A stretch of 64,000 nt of DNA from Callaeas wilsoni (lineage: Eukaryota; Chordata; Aves; Passeriformes; Callaeidae), in the NCBI GenBank assembly GCA_013398955.1, contig VWPU01009593.1, forward strand, positions 1-64,000, written 5' to 3'. Shown one piece after another: positions 36,701 to 47,400 of the stretch. Positions within the stretch are counted from its first letter, which is position 1; each line of letters begins with the position of its first letter. The position numbers were made by a program, and so were the translations under genes. A model generated the notes under the pieces. That model worked only from the letters and a program-made list of their open reading frames with translations. It did not search any database and was not told the origin of the DNA.

Positions 36701-39700
36701 GAGAAATATTCATGTCAGTTCCTGTAGCCAATTTCAGGATTGTTTGTAGGCTGTCTTTGGCTTAGCTGAAGAGCTTCAGTTGTCAGAGAAGATGAGGAAG
36801 AATTGCAAATTCAACACCCCTAGACAATCATCATCCAGACTACTGTTGTGTATGTCCAGGACTGTTGTACGAAATTCTGTAAAGCTCTAATTTCATTTGT
36901 ATAAGACGAGTGGAGGTTTTCTTTAATGCATATCTTTGTATCTTGAAGTCTTTTAACATGTGTATGCATCCTCAGAATTTGGGCAACCTAGCCAGTGGTG
37001 CAGGAAGAGCCTTGAATGCTCCCTGTGGTCAAGGCACATGGGAAGGTAGTGAACACTGAACGTATTCATTGGTGCTTGGATGGTGGAAATGCTTTGCAGA
37101 ATGAAAGGTTCTGTGGTTCTGTAATTCATATAGACCTTCTGGGCACTATGGTGGCAGATCACCTCTGAAGGTCACGTCTAATCTGATTTGCAAAGCTGTG
37201 TTCCTGACTGTTTTCAGCAGCTTATATATCACTTGTGTGTTCCTAGTCAGATAAGCTTTGTGGTTTGTAGTCAAGCTGTCTTAAATGGCAGAAAGGATAG
37301 ATGTCTCTTTATGCTCTGGCCCAGCATTTTCATTTTAATTCGTGTTTATGTGTTACTACGCAAAAACTTCTTTCTGATGCAGTAGTAGTAGAAAAAAAAT
37401 AAACCCAAGCCCTCAAACCTGCTCATTTGAAATAAAGTATAGGGGCCTCCTGGTAAAAGAGATATGAGGTTTTCTGGTACTAAGATTTGGCAAAACCAAA
37501 CTAAATGTGAAATGTGGCCTTGGAAGTTTCTGAAATACTTGTTTGTATTATCTACAGACTAGGTCCTAATTGACACTTCAAGAATACAGATGTGAAAGGG
37601 AAATGTGTAGGTCTTCCTGAAACAAATTAATAGGACTAGCTGTTCCTGGTGCAAATCAGCTGCTTCTACAAATGGACTTTTGAAAGGGCTTGAAAGTTTA
37701 CTCAGAATTAGCAGGTAATTTATGGCATGGGAAGAGGAGTCACTGGGAGCCAACCACCAAGTCTATGACTGGGGAACTGTTAGCAGGTTAACCATCTTCC
37801 TCTTTAGGTATCTAGGCTAAAAAAAGAAAACCCCACGATCTAGAAGGATGAGTAAGCATTATATCATCACTGATTGTTCCTCAGCTCCCACACACAAACA
37901 GGTCTTAGCCCATGACAGCATACTGGCAGAAGCTGCTGTCGGATTGACAAGTAGCAGCTTTGGTGTGAAGCCTTCCTGGAAATCTTTTATCCTTTTGGTT
38001 GAACAGCATCATTTTATCCTGCTATCTTAGAAGATTTTTTCACAAATCTTATTTGTTATGCTGCTTTGAAATGCCTGGATTTTTCTAGCCTTGAATTTTT
38101 GATGTCCCTTAAAAGCTTTCTTAGGTATCTGTGTCCTGTCCTGCAATTGCAATGAAATTCTTAGTGTGTTTATTCTCACAACACAACCTTGTGAGGAAAA
38201 GAAATGCAATTTGCAGGGGAGATTACTAAGAAAAGAAAGTGACAAAGGTGAGATTTCATAACCTTAAATCTAGTGGCTTGCTGTCGTCAGAAGCAGAGAT
38301 CTCTCTTAGTTCTGCTCCTTTCCTATGAAAGAAAAGACCTTAAAAATGGGTCTTCTGAGTTCTTGACTGGTTGCCCTAATCTGGGACACAATCTTCTCCC
38401 TGTCAGCATGTGAAATGCAGATGGGAGTTTTGGAACCTGGGCCAAGGGAAAATTTCTCCAGATACATCGAAGTTGCACTGCTAATCATTATTTTTGATTG
38501 CAGTGGGGCTTTGTTTAACAAAGCACAGCCTAGTGAAGAGTTTTGAACTCTGTGTATCATATAACAGAAAGGAACAATTTATTTCATTAGGAACCTCTTC
38601 AATTTAATATTGACTTTAAAAATTATTAATTGCAGAGACCTCCTAGGAATGTGCCATTTGGTTTTTGTTGTCCAGTAGAATTTAAACTTGTCGGTTTGCA
38701 TGACTATTTTAAGCTCTACATATTGACAGTGCTTCCGGTCCATGACATGACAATAACAGCTAGCAAAAATAACCTTGGAACTGCTGAAGTGTTTCACCAT
38801 TCACAGGCAAATGACAGAACATGCTCCACACTCTCAGACCACCCTCTCCCCTGTGTGATTTAGGTGGAAGGAGGAGTGGGAGAGGGGTGGAACTGGACAG
38901 ATTGCTTTTTTCCGCAGCAAGTTCTGTCAGCGAATCTAGGCTTTTTAATTAGCCCTCATTCCCTTAAAATGCACACTGAATATCTTTCCACAGTTTAATA
39001 TTTCAGAACTGAAAGAATGACCGCAAAAGCTGGCAAGCTTGGGGTAATCCTTATGGTGATGGTGCTTCTCTAAAGGCAAATGAAAAGCCGGAAGTACAAC
39101 ATTGCCAGAAGTGAACCCTCACGGCTTCCTCAGCCATTACAAATACAGCTCTTTCAGAAGCTTATTTCTATGTCAAGAATTATAATTGCGTCGCAGATGC
39201 CCTGAAAAGCCAAATTGCTGGTGTAGCTCTCTCTTATGGCCTTGCCCTTGCGGCTTGGAAGACCTTCCCAGACTCTGGATTAGACTTAGGTAGAAGACAT
39301 TTAACAGGGAGTGGCCTTTATTGTACAAGGAGATGAATCTACCTGCCAGGCTCTGTCATGGTGCATTTTAAAATGCTTCTATTTACCATGGCAAATGGAG
39401 TGAATTTCTGTTATTAGTACAATATAGAAATATTGAGGTTTTTTAAGAAGGGCTTTCATTTTTTTTTTATTCTTTTTCTTTTAGTTAAACAAATGCAAGT
39501 AAGCGCTCCTGAAAAAGGAATAGATCCTCATTTTTTTCCATCTGATATTCCTTCTTAACACCATAATAATAGTATGTCAGTGTCTCATGGTCTGAGGTTT
39601 TCTTTTTAATATAAATGCATGAACTTGACTTTTCTCCTCATTTTGCAGTTTCAGTAACAGAAACATGGAAACAATGAAAGTTTTTTTTCAGTTGTCCCAG

Positions 39701-40151
39701 AGAAAGTCTGAGGAGCAGCCAGAAAATTCCCCCAACTGCCAAACTGTTCCTTTGCTTACTGCATTTTTGGCTTAGGAATCGTTTCTCTCTCTCCAGTGTT
39801 GCTTCCTTTTTTCTAACAATCTCTCCTTCCTTATATTGTCAGAGGTCAGGACAGAGGTATTGTCAATGACTAGCAACCCTTTTGTGCATAAAGATTTCCT
39901 AGTGGTGTTTCCTCAGGCCCTGAACAGGACAGGAAATACCCAGTGTAGAATTAGTTGTGTGAAGATTCAGGTCACTGTCTGCGGGTGCCAGATGCATTTT
40001 TGGAGGTTTCCTAATAGCTGTCTTAGATTTTCACCTTGTCTTGGAGAGATACAATATATGGAACTGAAAGCAAAATACAGTATTTTGACAGTAGTCTTTT
40101 CTTCTGCTGGTCAGTTACTTAAACTTGAAATGTGAATAAGGTGTATTATTT
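30773..40151. other. Intronic sequence between two CR1 copies
   Basis: No exon was found. A 15-base A-run lies at 32660-32674. A duplicated ATTTAAGCAAG (34055-34065 and 34073-34083) lies in an AT-rich stretch. Weak CR1-like words near 36980 and 37110 are too short to call. Confidence 0.55.
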
Positions 40152-40577
40152 GTTGGAGCAAGTCCAAAGGAGAGAAGATGATCGGAGGGCTGGAGCACTT
40201 CTTCTATGAAAACAGGCTTGAGAGAGTTGTGGTTGTTCAGCCTGGAGAAAGGAAGGCTCCAGGGAGACCTTACAGCAGCTTTTCTTAGCTGGACAGGGAC
40301 TTTTTTACAAGGGCATGTAGTGACAGGAGAAGGCGTAATAGCCTTAAAGTGAAAGGGGGTTGCTTTAGATTAGATATTAGGAAGAAATTCTTTACTGTGA
40401 GGGTAACAAGGCACTGGGATAGATTGCCAGGGAAGTGGTGGATGCCCCATCCCTGGCAGTGTTCAAGGCCAGGTTGGATGGGACTTCAATCAACCAGCAC
40501 TCATAAAAGCTATCCCTGCCCATGGCAGGGGGGTTGGAACTAGGTGATCGATCTCTAACTATTCTGTGATCGCGTGA
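40152..40577 (+). mobile_element. CR1 LINE 3' end, relatively well preserved
   Basis: It starts GGAGCAAGTCCAAAGGAG and runs through the full CR1 3' end to the characteristic terminal ATTCTGTGATCGCGTGATT. One frame encodes RLDIRKKFFTVRVTRHWDRL, the known CR1 ORF2 C-terminus. About 30 bases of the usual sequence are missing near 40283. It is 5'-truncated, as most CR1 copies are. It ends about 310 bases before the CpG island. Confidence 0.95.
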
Positions 40578-40639
40578 TTTGGGTACACAGAGAGTGTACC
40601 TCCTTAGCGTATGCACGCCTACAAGTCAATACTCCTGGG

Positions 40640-40679
40640 GTACGTGCACACACATATACGTGCACACACATACGTGTGT
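40640..40679. repeat. Alternating purine-pyrimidine tract with a duplicated 16-mer
   Basis: Forty bases alternate strictly between purine and pyrimidine. They include two exact copies of TACGTGCACACACATA (40641-40656 and 40657-40672) followed by CGTGTGT. Such tracts can adopt Z-DNA under negative supercoiling, as found behind active promoters. It lies about 210 bases upstream of the CpG island. Confidence 0.85.
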
Positions 40680-40876
40680 CGTGCCGTGTTTGCACAGGGA
40701 GAAAGTCAACGTGTACACACCTCTGTCTGCGTGTACTTTCCCAGCACGTATGAAAAGAGAGAGCAAACTCACAATCAAATAAGCAGCGAGACCAGAGGGA
40801 AAAAAGATGAGATTGCAGTTGATTATGAGCCTGGCAGCAGATGTGCTACACAAATCCAGCCCGCTGCATCCAGGCT

Positions 40877-40890
40877 GTTTCCATGGCGAT
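40877..40890 (+). promoter_or_regulatory. X-box-like motif (RFX family)
   Basis: GTTTCCATGGCGAT fits the X-box consensus RYYNYY-AT-RRNRAC at 13 of 14 positions; the last C is T. RFX factors bind such sites in promoters. It sits at the upstream edge of the CpG island, about 370 bases before the predicted start, which is further than usual. Confidence 0.35.
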
Positions 40891-41011
40891 GGAGCGAGTA
40901 ATTGTGGAGCTCCGGCGCGCTCCCCCGCGGCCCCCGCCAAGGTGGACGCGGGTGCCGGGTCCCCATCAGCGCTTCCTCCGGTTGAGCGCCGGGCTCTGGG
41001 ACAAAACGAGC

Positions 41012-41021
41012 GGGCGGGGAG
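41012..41021 (+). promoter_or_regulatory. GC box (Sp1/KLF-type)
   Basis: GGGCGGGGAG matches the Sp1/KLF GC box. It lies about 240 bases before the predicted start of transcription. With nearby G-runs from 40991 to 41026 it could also form a G-quadruplex, with one long loop of 11 bases. Confidence 0.6.
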
Positions 41022-41171
41022 GGGGAGCCCCAGAGACGGGGATCTCTGATCTATTCATCCCCGCCGTGCGATGGCAGGATGCGAGGGAAGCGGCGCTCTT
41101 CCTCGGAAATACGGTCTCCCGAGATGCTAAATAAGCGGGCAGGAGTTTCCCTGCCGCGGGAGTGGGCTGCC

Positions 41172-41200
41172 ATTGGCTGCCGCCGCCCGCCCGTGCCAAT
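41172..41200. promoter_or_regulatory. Paired CCAAT boxes (NF-Y type)
   Basis: ATTGG (41172-41176, inverted CCAAT in the context GCCATTGGCTG) and CCAAT (41196-41200) lie 24 bases apart. Two CCAAT boxes spaced by two to three helical turns, 50-100 bases upstream of a start site, are typical of NF-Y-dependent promoters. Confidence 0.65.
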
Positions 41201-41223
41201 GGGAGCCCGCCGGGCGCCCGGCA

Positions 41224-41229
41224 CATAAG
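41224..41229 (+). promoter_or_regulatory. TATA-like element
   Basis: CATAAG in the context GGCACATAAGCGG is the only AT-rich hexamer in this GC-rich core, 24 bases downstream of the second CCAAT box. If used, it would place the transcription start near 41250-41258. It is a weak TATA match. Confidence 0.45.
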
Positions 41230-41251
41230 CGGAGCTACGCGCTCAGCCCGG

Positions 41252-41467
41252 GGCGCGGGCAGCGCAGCGGGCAAAGGTGCGCGGCCGCGGGGCAGCGCCT
41301 CTCCCATGGCTGCGCCGGGCACGGGTCTCCGCGGAGAGCCCGGCCACCGAGCATCTGCCGCTGCCCGTGCGCACGGTGCCGCCCGCAAAAAGCAGCATTA
41401 AGTCATTCGCTCGCTGCCGTGTGGGAGGTGAATTTGTCATCGGGAACGATGGAGCTACGAGATCTCT
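41252..41467 (+). other. ELMO1: Predicted alternative first exon (mostly 5' UTR)
   Basis: The start is estimated from the TATA-like element; the end is the donor TCT/GTAAGTAA, whose first six intron bases are perfect. A second possible donor, GGGAG/GTGAAT, lies at 41428. The exon has two ATGs. The first (41306) opens a 31-codon frame that ends at TAA 41399-41401. The second (41449), with A at -3 and G at +4, encodes Met-Glu-Leu-Arg-Asp-Leu and leaves one base over, so joining to an exon that begins on a codon boundary (as the ELMO1 Val480 exon should) would not give the ELMO1 frame. The exon is therefore probably 5' UTR with upstream ORFs, and ELMO1 translation would begin at Met481 in the next exon. 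I do not recognise MELRDL as the start of a known protein. Confidence 0.55.
41306..41401 (+). other. Upstream ORF in the predicted first exon (31 codons)
   Basis: This is the first ATG downstream of the predicted start, in the context CTCCCATGG (G at +4, weaker C at -3). It reads MAAPGTGLRGEP and onward, rich in Ala and Arg as expected of CpG-island sequence, and stops within the exon. It has no recognisable domain. If the exon is used, it could damp translation of the main frame. Confidence 0.4.
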
Positions 41468-41490
41468 GTAAGTAAATCCGCGTAGTTTAT

Positions 41491-44400
41491 CCTGCTTTCG
41501 CAGCCTGGGCATGGAGCGATTAATGGTGTCGAGGAATGGCAAAAGCAAACTAGTAACAACTGTAAATAGCGTGGAGGATTCCTCGGTTTGGTTTCGCTTG
41601 TAGCGAGATGTGTTCTTCCAAATGGTTTCAGGCATCGGACAAACTAGTTAGCTGTTTGCATTGCCTTGGGTGTTTTTTAAGCCTAATTAAGTTTAGTCTG
41701 TGGAAGGATGCTGTGTTCTTCGGGGTGTTTCAGATCGCCCCTGTGTTTGGAAAGGAAAGCAAACCACATGGAGCAGAATATCGCAGGCACCAAAGTCTGA
41801 GGTGCCCACATGGAGTCACCAGCATTTGTGGTGTTGGTATAATAATAACAGGTATGTTATTACAGTGGTTTGTCAAATGCCAGTTCATACCCTGAGCCAA
41901 GAAAACACGAGTTGCTCATCATTCATCATTGTGTTCAGCACAAAAAAAATCATTGCTTTTCCTACTCTTCATGATCCTTTTATCTTTTTTTCAAATTGGT
42001 TTCTTCTTCTTTGAAGGCTTTTTAAAATACATTTAATTCAAAAGCTTTCCTATTTGTTTATGAAATGTGTGAGTATATGAAAAGTGTGGAGAGTTTCCTT
42101 TTTCACCATTGTGGAGCATGTGTTAGAAGTTGATTCTTTTGCCTGATGGGACTCTGCTTTTGATTCTGTAAAGCAGAAACAGTATATTTAGAAAGGGGAG
42201 GGAAGTGTGTGTGCAAATCTGTCCCTCTGCAACCCTCTGGAGTTACTTCAGTTACACCAGACATGAATTCGGCTCGGCATTGTTCATGTTTTATCATGAC
42301 AGGGAGCTTTGCTGCATGGAGCTCACGGTTGTCTCTGCTTAACCCTGTCAGAGACTGTAGTCATCTTATCTGGTTTGTGAAAATGCATAGGAGAAATGGC
42401 AGACATAGGAAGAAAAATATTTAGAAAAAACTTTTTGTATTTTCACCCTGTGCCTGAGCTAGTCAAGTGTAGCAGGTATTTTACAGTAACCAAACTAAGT
42501 GCAAATATCGTATGAAGCTGGCTGTATTTTAGGGATGCATTTTTGGTGTCTTGTCTTCGTTTTAGAACTTAACACTCAGCTTCCTTTCCCAGTGTTAGGA
42601 ACTGCTGAGAAGTCACATTGCTGCCTGGGAATCTCAGGCTGAGGGTGTAAATTTTTTCAGATATGGTTTAACTGGTCAGCTTTGCTTTTGCCTTGCAAGT
42701 TGTGGCAGGAAGGTGTGTACGTGGAGCTTATCCCTCCAGTTAAAGGAATCAGTGTTGCCTCAGAGCTGATGCCAAAAAAAGGAATTGTCAGTGTTTTGAA
42801 AAACTGCTGGATCAATATAAATTAAAAAAAGATACAGAACATAGAATTCAGTGCATCAGTACAGAGAGAGTGTCTGTTGGTGTGTGTAAAGCTCCTCTGT
42901 GTAGTTTTGAGTGTTTAACCTGATGTATCACAAATGCAGGAGGGACCCCTTATTAAGCCTGAGTTATTGCTTTTTCTGAAGACACAGATATAAGTCACTC
43001 TTCCCTCTGTTTCCCAGGGGTGTTTAGGTCGCCTTTTATTGAAATGATGGCCCCAGGCATCCTATGGCACTGGGCTTAGGAAAATATGAATTTTCCTAAG
43101 GTATGCAAAAAAGAGATAACTGTTACCTCTTATTGCAATACTTATTTTTGTTCAGCAGTGATGAAAATGTCAAGAATAAATTTCTTTTTTTAATGAAGCA
43201 GGTATTTTGATGCTATGTCAGCTTCCCCAGGGTCTTGTATCATTCATTTGTATTTACTTAGCACTGGTGTAGCTGAAAATCCCATTGCGTATGGCAGTCT
43301 AGGCAAGGAGATGTGCCCACTCCTCATCTTGAGGGTGGATGCTTTGATTTAGGCTAAGATGTTCCATAAAAGCTTGGACCCTTACACACCTGGGCATGGG
43401 TTGTTCCTGGCTCCAGGCTGGTCATTTTGAACACCTTTGGGATGCATCAAAATGAAGCTTAATTGCACCTTTGAGAGTTTTTAATTCCATACCTACTGCC
43501 TTCTGCTTTATTTTCTGATTGCTGATGTGAAAGCGTAGGAGAACATTGTCTTTTAAGGTCACTGCAACTCTTAAGATGATATTTTAATTCTTGTTAGCAC
43601 TCCAGGGATATAGTTCAAACAACATAAACCTCTCAAGTTTAGTCACCAGTGTTAGGCAAATACTGTATGTGATAGAGTTCCTCTCTCTCCCATAACCTTG
43701 TTCGAAGGGATTTTTTTGCTTGTCTATCCCTGTGCATTAGCAGATAAAAGGAGGGGACTGGGAAGGGAGGGATGAAGGGAGGGAGACAGCCTATAACTGC
43801 TAAGCACTGGATCAGTCTGTCTGAGGGCTTCAAACCACAGTGGTGCCTGAGGTGGAAAAACTCGTGTTGCAGTCAAAGCCATGCTTGCATTAGATTTTTG
43901 ACCTGGTGGTGCGGAGAACTGTTGCTCGTCGTTAGTGCTTGGGGATGATCTATGTGGGAGAGGCATTTCAGATTCCCAGGCTATAAGAGTTCCAGCAACA
44001 GAGGAGTGAGTAGGCTTCAGTGAGAGCTGTGGCATGCTGGCAGCAGTTGGGAGGATGCAGAAGCTGAAAAAAATGCTATCTTGGGGTAGCTTTAATTGGT
44101 TGCATTGGAAAACACTTGGTTTGATGGGCTCATATGTCTTCTAAAATGCTTGGTGCCAGACCAAATTGGCATAGCTCCATTGACTTACACGAGATGCCAC
44201 CAGGCATTGATCTGATCTTCAGTCTTATGCTTATATTTTTCTTGGAAGAGTGAGATTTTCACAAAGGCAGCAGGTTATTTTATTCTTTCTATATGCCTTA
44301 ATGACGGTAAATTGAAAACTGAAGTGGAATAGGCATTCCACAGGTTTTGTTTTGTTCTATGGGCTTTAAGCTTAATGGGTTATCCTTTATCTGCTTGTGG

Positions 44401-47400
44401 AGCCTTATACCCATATGTTAGTCTATACTGGAAGCATAGAGCAGAAATTCTGATCTGAGCTTTATATGTGTTGAGAGATACTAAATTTGAATATTTCATT
44501 GTTTCCCTGGATCTTAACCCTCCTTCAGTTGCAAAAACCCTGGTGGTCATTCATGTTCTAGGTAAACAGATGCTAGAGCCACCAGTCTTCAGTTTTGCCT
44601 CAGTCATATATGGTTTTCACCCCATTATTCAAGTGAGTAGGTACAAATTTTTACACGCAGGTGTAAAAAGGTGGCTCGATATGTTCACCTCCAAATGAAT
44701 TGAAGACAATTGTAACTCTGAATGAGAGTAACCACAAAGATATAAACAGTTCCTTATTTTTGTGTCTGCAAAAACCCAAACAAACAAACAACTTTTTTAG
44801 GAAAAGTTTCTCCATGCTAAGCCTTGGCTTACATGGAACATCATGCCATGGAAAGCTCTCGCTCCCTGTTCAGTGCATACACACTCACATATCCAATGGC
44901 ACAGGCACACAACAAAGCAACACCAAGCACAGAATAAAAATGGAACAGCAGTAAAACAAAGACTTGTGAATTGTGAAAAGCCCATTGATTTGCTTGACAC
45001 CCATTTTGTTCAACACTGTGCACTGCTAATCTGAAAATTCCTGTGCGTCACGAAAACTTTTCAGAACAATAAGAACTGTCAATTCCAGCAGATTTTACAG
45101 ACCTGTCATTATTCTTCTTGTCTTGAAGCACTAAGAGGCATATAGAGGGATTTTTGGCAGAAGTTCAGGACTACTCTCGTAAAGAGGAATTGTGTGCCAC
45201 TACCTTGTGGATGTTATCATTTGAAGCTAGAGTTCAGCCCAGCACAGGCTCCTGGAAGCATGTCTTTCCCCATCTGAGTGTGCTGCTTTTACGGATCTCA
45301 CTTATTTTGTCTCTTCAAAAACCCACAACTACAAACCACTGCTTTTCACTGTTCTCAGATGCAAAAATTTAGAAGAAAAAAGTGGTAAATTCTTTCTGCA
45401 TTTTGACTTGATATCTTCCAGAAAACTAGAATACTTGAATGAAATCCTATCCCCCCCCGACCCCCCACCTGCTGCTTCTTCAGAAGGAAAAGTGGGGACA
45501 GCAGCACTGATGGCTGCAGGCTGAAGTTTTTATTAACTCCCTTTCTCTTGAGATTGTATTGCTGGTACTCCTTCTCTTGGAGCATCTGTTAAGAAGATGC
45601 TCACACACCTTAAATTCCCCATCATTAGGAGCTACAACCCCCCTTAGACACATGTCTCTGTGAGGAGAAGCATAATGAAGGGAAGAAACATTGACTTTGT
45701 GCCAGAGAGATTCAATTTGAAGTTCTTAATCAGAGGCCATGTAACTTTACAGTGTTTTGTCTTCCATACTTACACTTCCCAGTGTAGCATCATCTGCATA
45801 CATACCTCACCCAAATTAAATAAAGTTTCAGTACAGTAAGGGTCATGACATTCACTCTGAACATGAAAATATTCATTCAGTTATGTATCCTTGGTTTTGG
45901 TAACTTGCAGAATCCATTCATGTTGCGATAAACCTTCAGCATTTTCAAAAGTCTGCAGAGCACAGATCCATTTTTTGTGGCCTTCACAAAATTCTAGCAG
46001 GTTTTGCTACCTAGGAATTCAGTGGTTTCAAAAAAGCATGTGAAAATCAGACCTCAGAGGACAGGCATGACCTTCATATAAACTAGAACTTGGATTAGCT
46101 CTATCTTGGGCATTTTAAACTCCTCTGTAATGCACAAAAGCAATCTTGTAATGGGGTGAAAAAGGAGATCTTCTTACTAATGCTAGCCCACTGTCAAATT
46201 AATACATCAAATAATATACTCTTGTCCTGAATCACTGGACTGCTTTTATCAGAGCTTTTGATATGGCAAAGGAAGTGCTTGTTCCTTAGCTACAAACCCA
46301 ACTCTCTTAGTCTTCCCTTCTCTTTGAACTTCAATTTTCTTAAGACTTGGAACATCGTGATACAGAGAGCAGCATTCACAGCTAGGTATTTCAAAACTCA
46401 CATCCAGAGGCATATTAAAAGCCATACAAAGGGATTTTCTGTAAGTGAAGTTTTCAAATATATGTAACCTTCTGGCTTGACCTCTGGATCCACTCCCAGT
46501 CTGCATTTCAAGAAAAAGAATCTACCCACATATGGTTATCTCCAGTAAGATCAAAGCTGTCATTGTATTCTGACACCTGTGAGAAAGAAATGAATATATA
46601 AAAAAAGTGAGGGAAATTGTGAAAAGATTTGAATGAGTTCACATTTATGAAAGACATGAACCCACGGATCTTGGAAGCGAAGGGAAGACTTTCAGGATAG
46701 CTGCAGAATGTTTCTTTATTTGTTAGCTTCACCATGTTAATTAAACAGACTTGAAAACATAAACAAAAATAGATTTTCTAGATCCTTACAAATATAGCTC
46801 TGCAAGTGCTTTGCCATGAAAGTTAATAAGGTTCTAACTTTAGACTAGGATTTCTGCCTGGTGCCTAACAGAAGCCACTGCAAAGGATGGTGTTATTTCA
46901 TTCTACCTTTGCAGCCCCTCATCAAGGTGTGGTGTCTTTCCCAGTTTCCACTCTTTTTCTGGCAAAGGTGTAAGTTGTCATAGATTTATCCCAGCTGTGG
47001 TAGATACTTCCTGAAGGACTGGAGAGTAAGTATCTGCAGATTGAGAAATGCAGCTCTGTTAGTCTGCTCGTATTTCCTGCTGTCCTGTGTGAAAGCGCCA
47101 GAAAGGCTTTGCAGAGCTTGTCCTTCCTCTGTGTGGGTGGATCATCAGTGAAAGGCGCAGCAGAGTCAAGGTGTGCGTTTTGCTGCCTTGCTCCCTTGCC
47201 TCAGCACAACCAGCCTTAGCAGAGCCCTTGGCTTTCAGCCAGCTGGGATGTGCCAGAACGTGCTGGAGCTAAAGCTTTGAATGCCCTACAAGGGAAGCGT
47301 GTCCCAGTTTTTGGCAGCACCACAAGGTTATCACCTCTGCATCAGATAATTCCGCATGGTGCTGAGGAGCGTTGTGTATGGAAGATCCTTGTCCTGAGAG

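Larger units (their letters stand above)
40890..41490 (+). promoter_or_regulatory. ELMO1: CpG island, probable internal ELMO1 promoter
   Basis: This is the only long stretch dense in CpG in the window; the flanks are AT-rich and CpG-poor. It holds a GC box, a pair of CCAAT boxes (one in each orientation), a TATA-like element about 25 bases after the second CCAAT, and a downstream splice donor, all arranged for transcription on the + strand. CpG islands of this kind mark vertebrate promoters. It lies in the intron between the exon ending at about residue 479 and the exon expected to begin at about 480, so its likely product is the short ELMO1 isoform starting at Met481. A separate lncRNA or a divergent transcript is an alternative. 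Confidence 0.8.

Noticed and set aside
36980..37128. Words like GGGCAACCTAGCCAGTGG and TTCTGTGGTTCTGTAATTC resembling CR1
   Set aside because: The pieces between them do not follow the CR1 order, so they may be chance.
41449..41467. Naming the MELRDL start after a known gene
   Set aside because: I could not match it to any protein start, and it is out of frame with the expected ELMO1 exon.
40966..41635. Overlapping minus-strand open frames across the CpG island
   Set aside because: GC-rich DNA has few stop codons, and the promoter elements point to the + strand. A divergent transcript stays possible, but no exon supports it.
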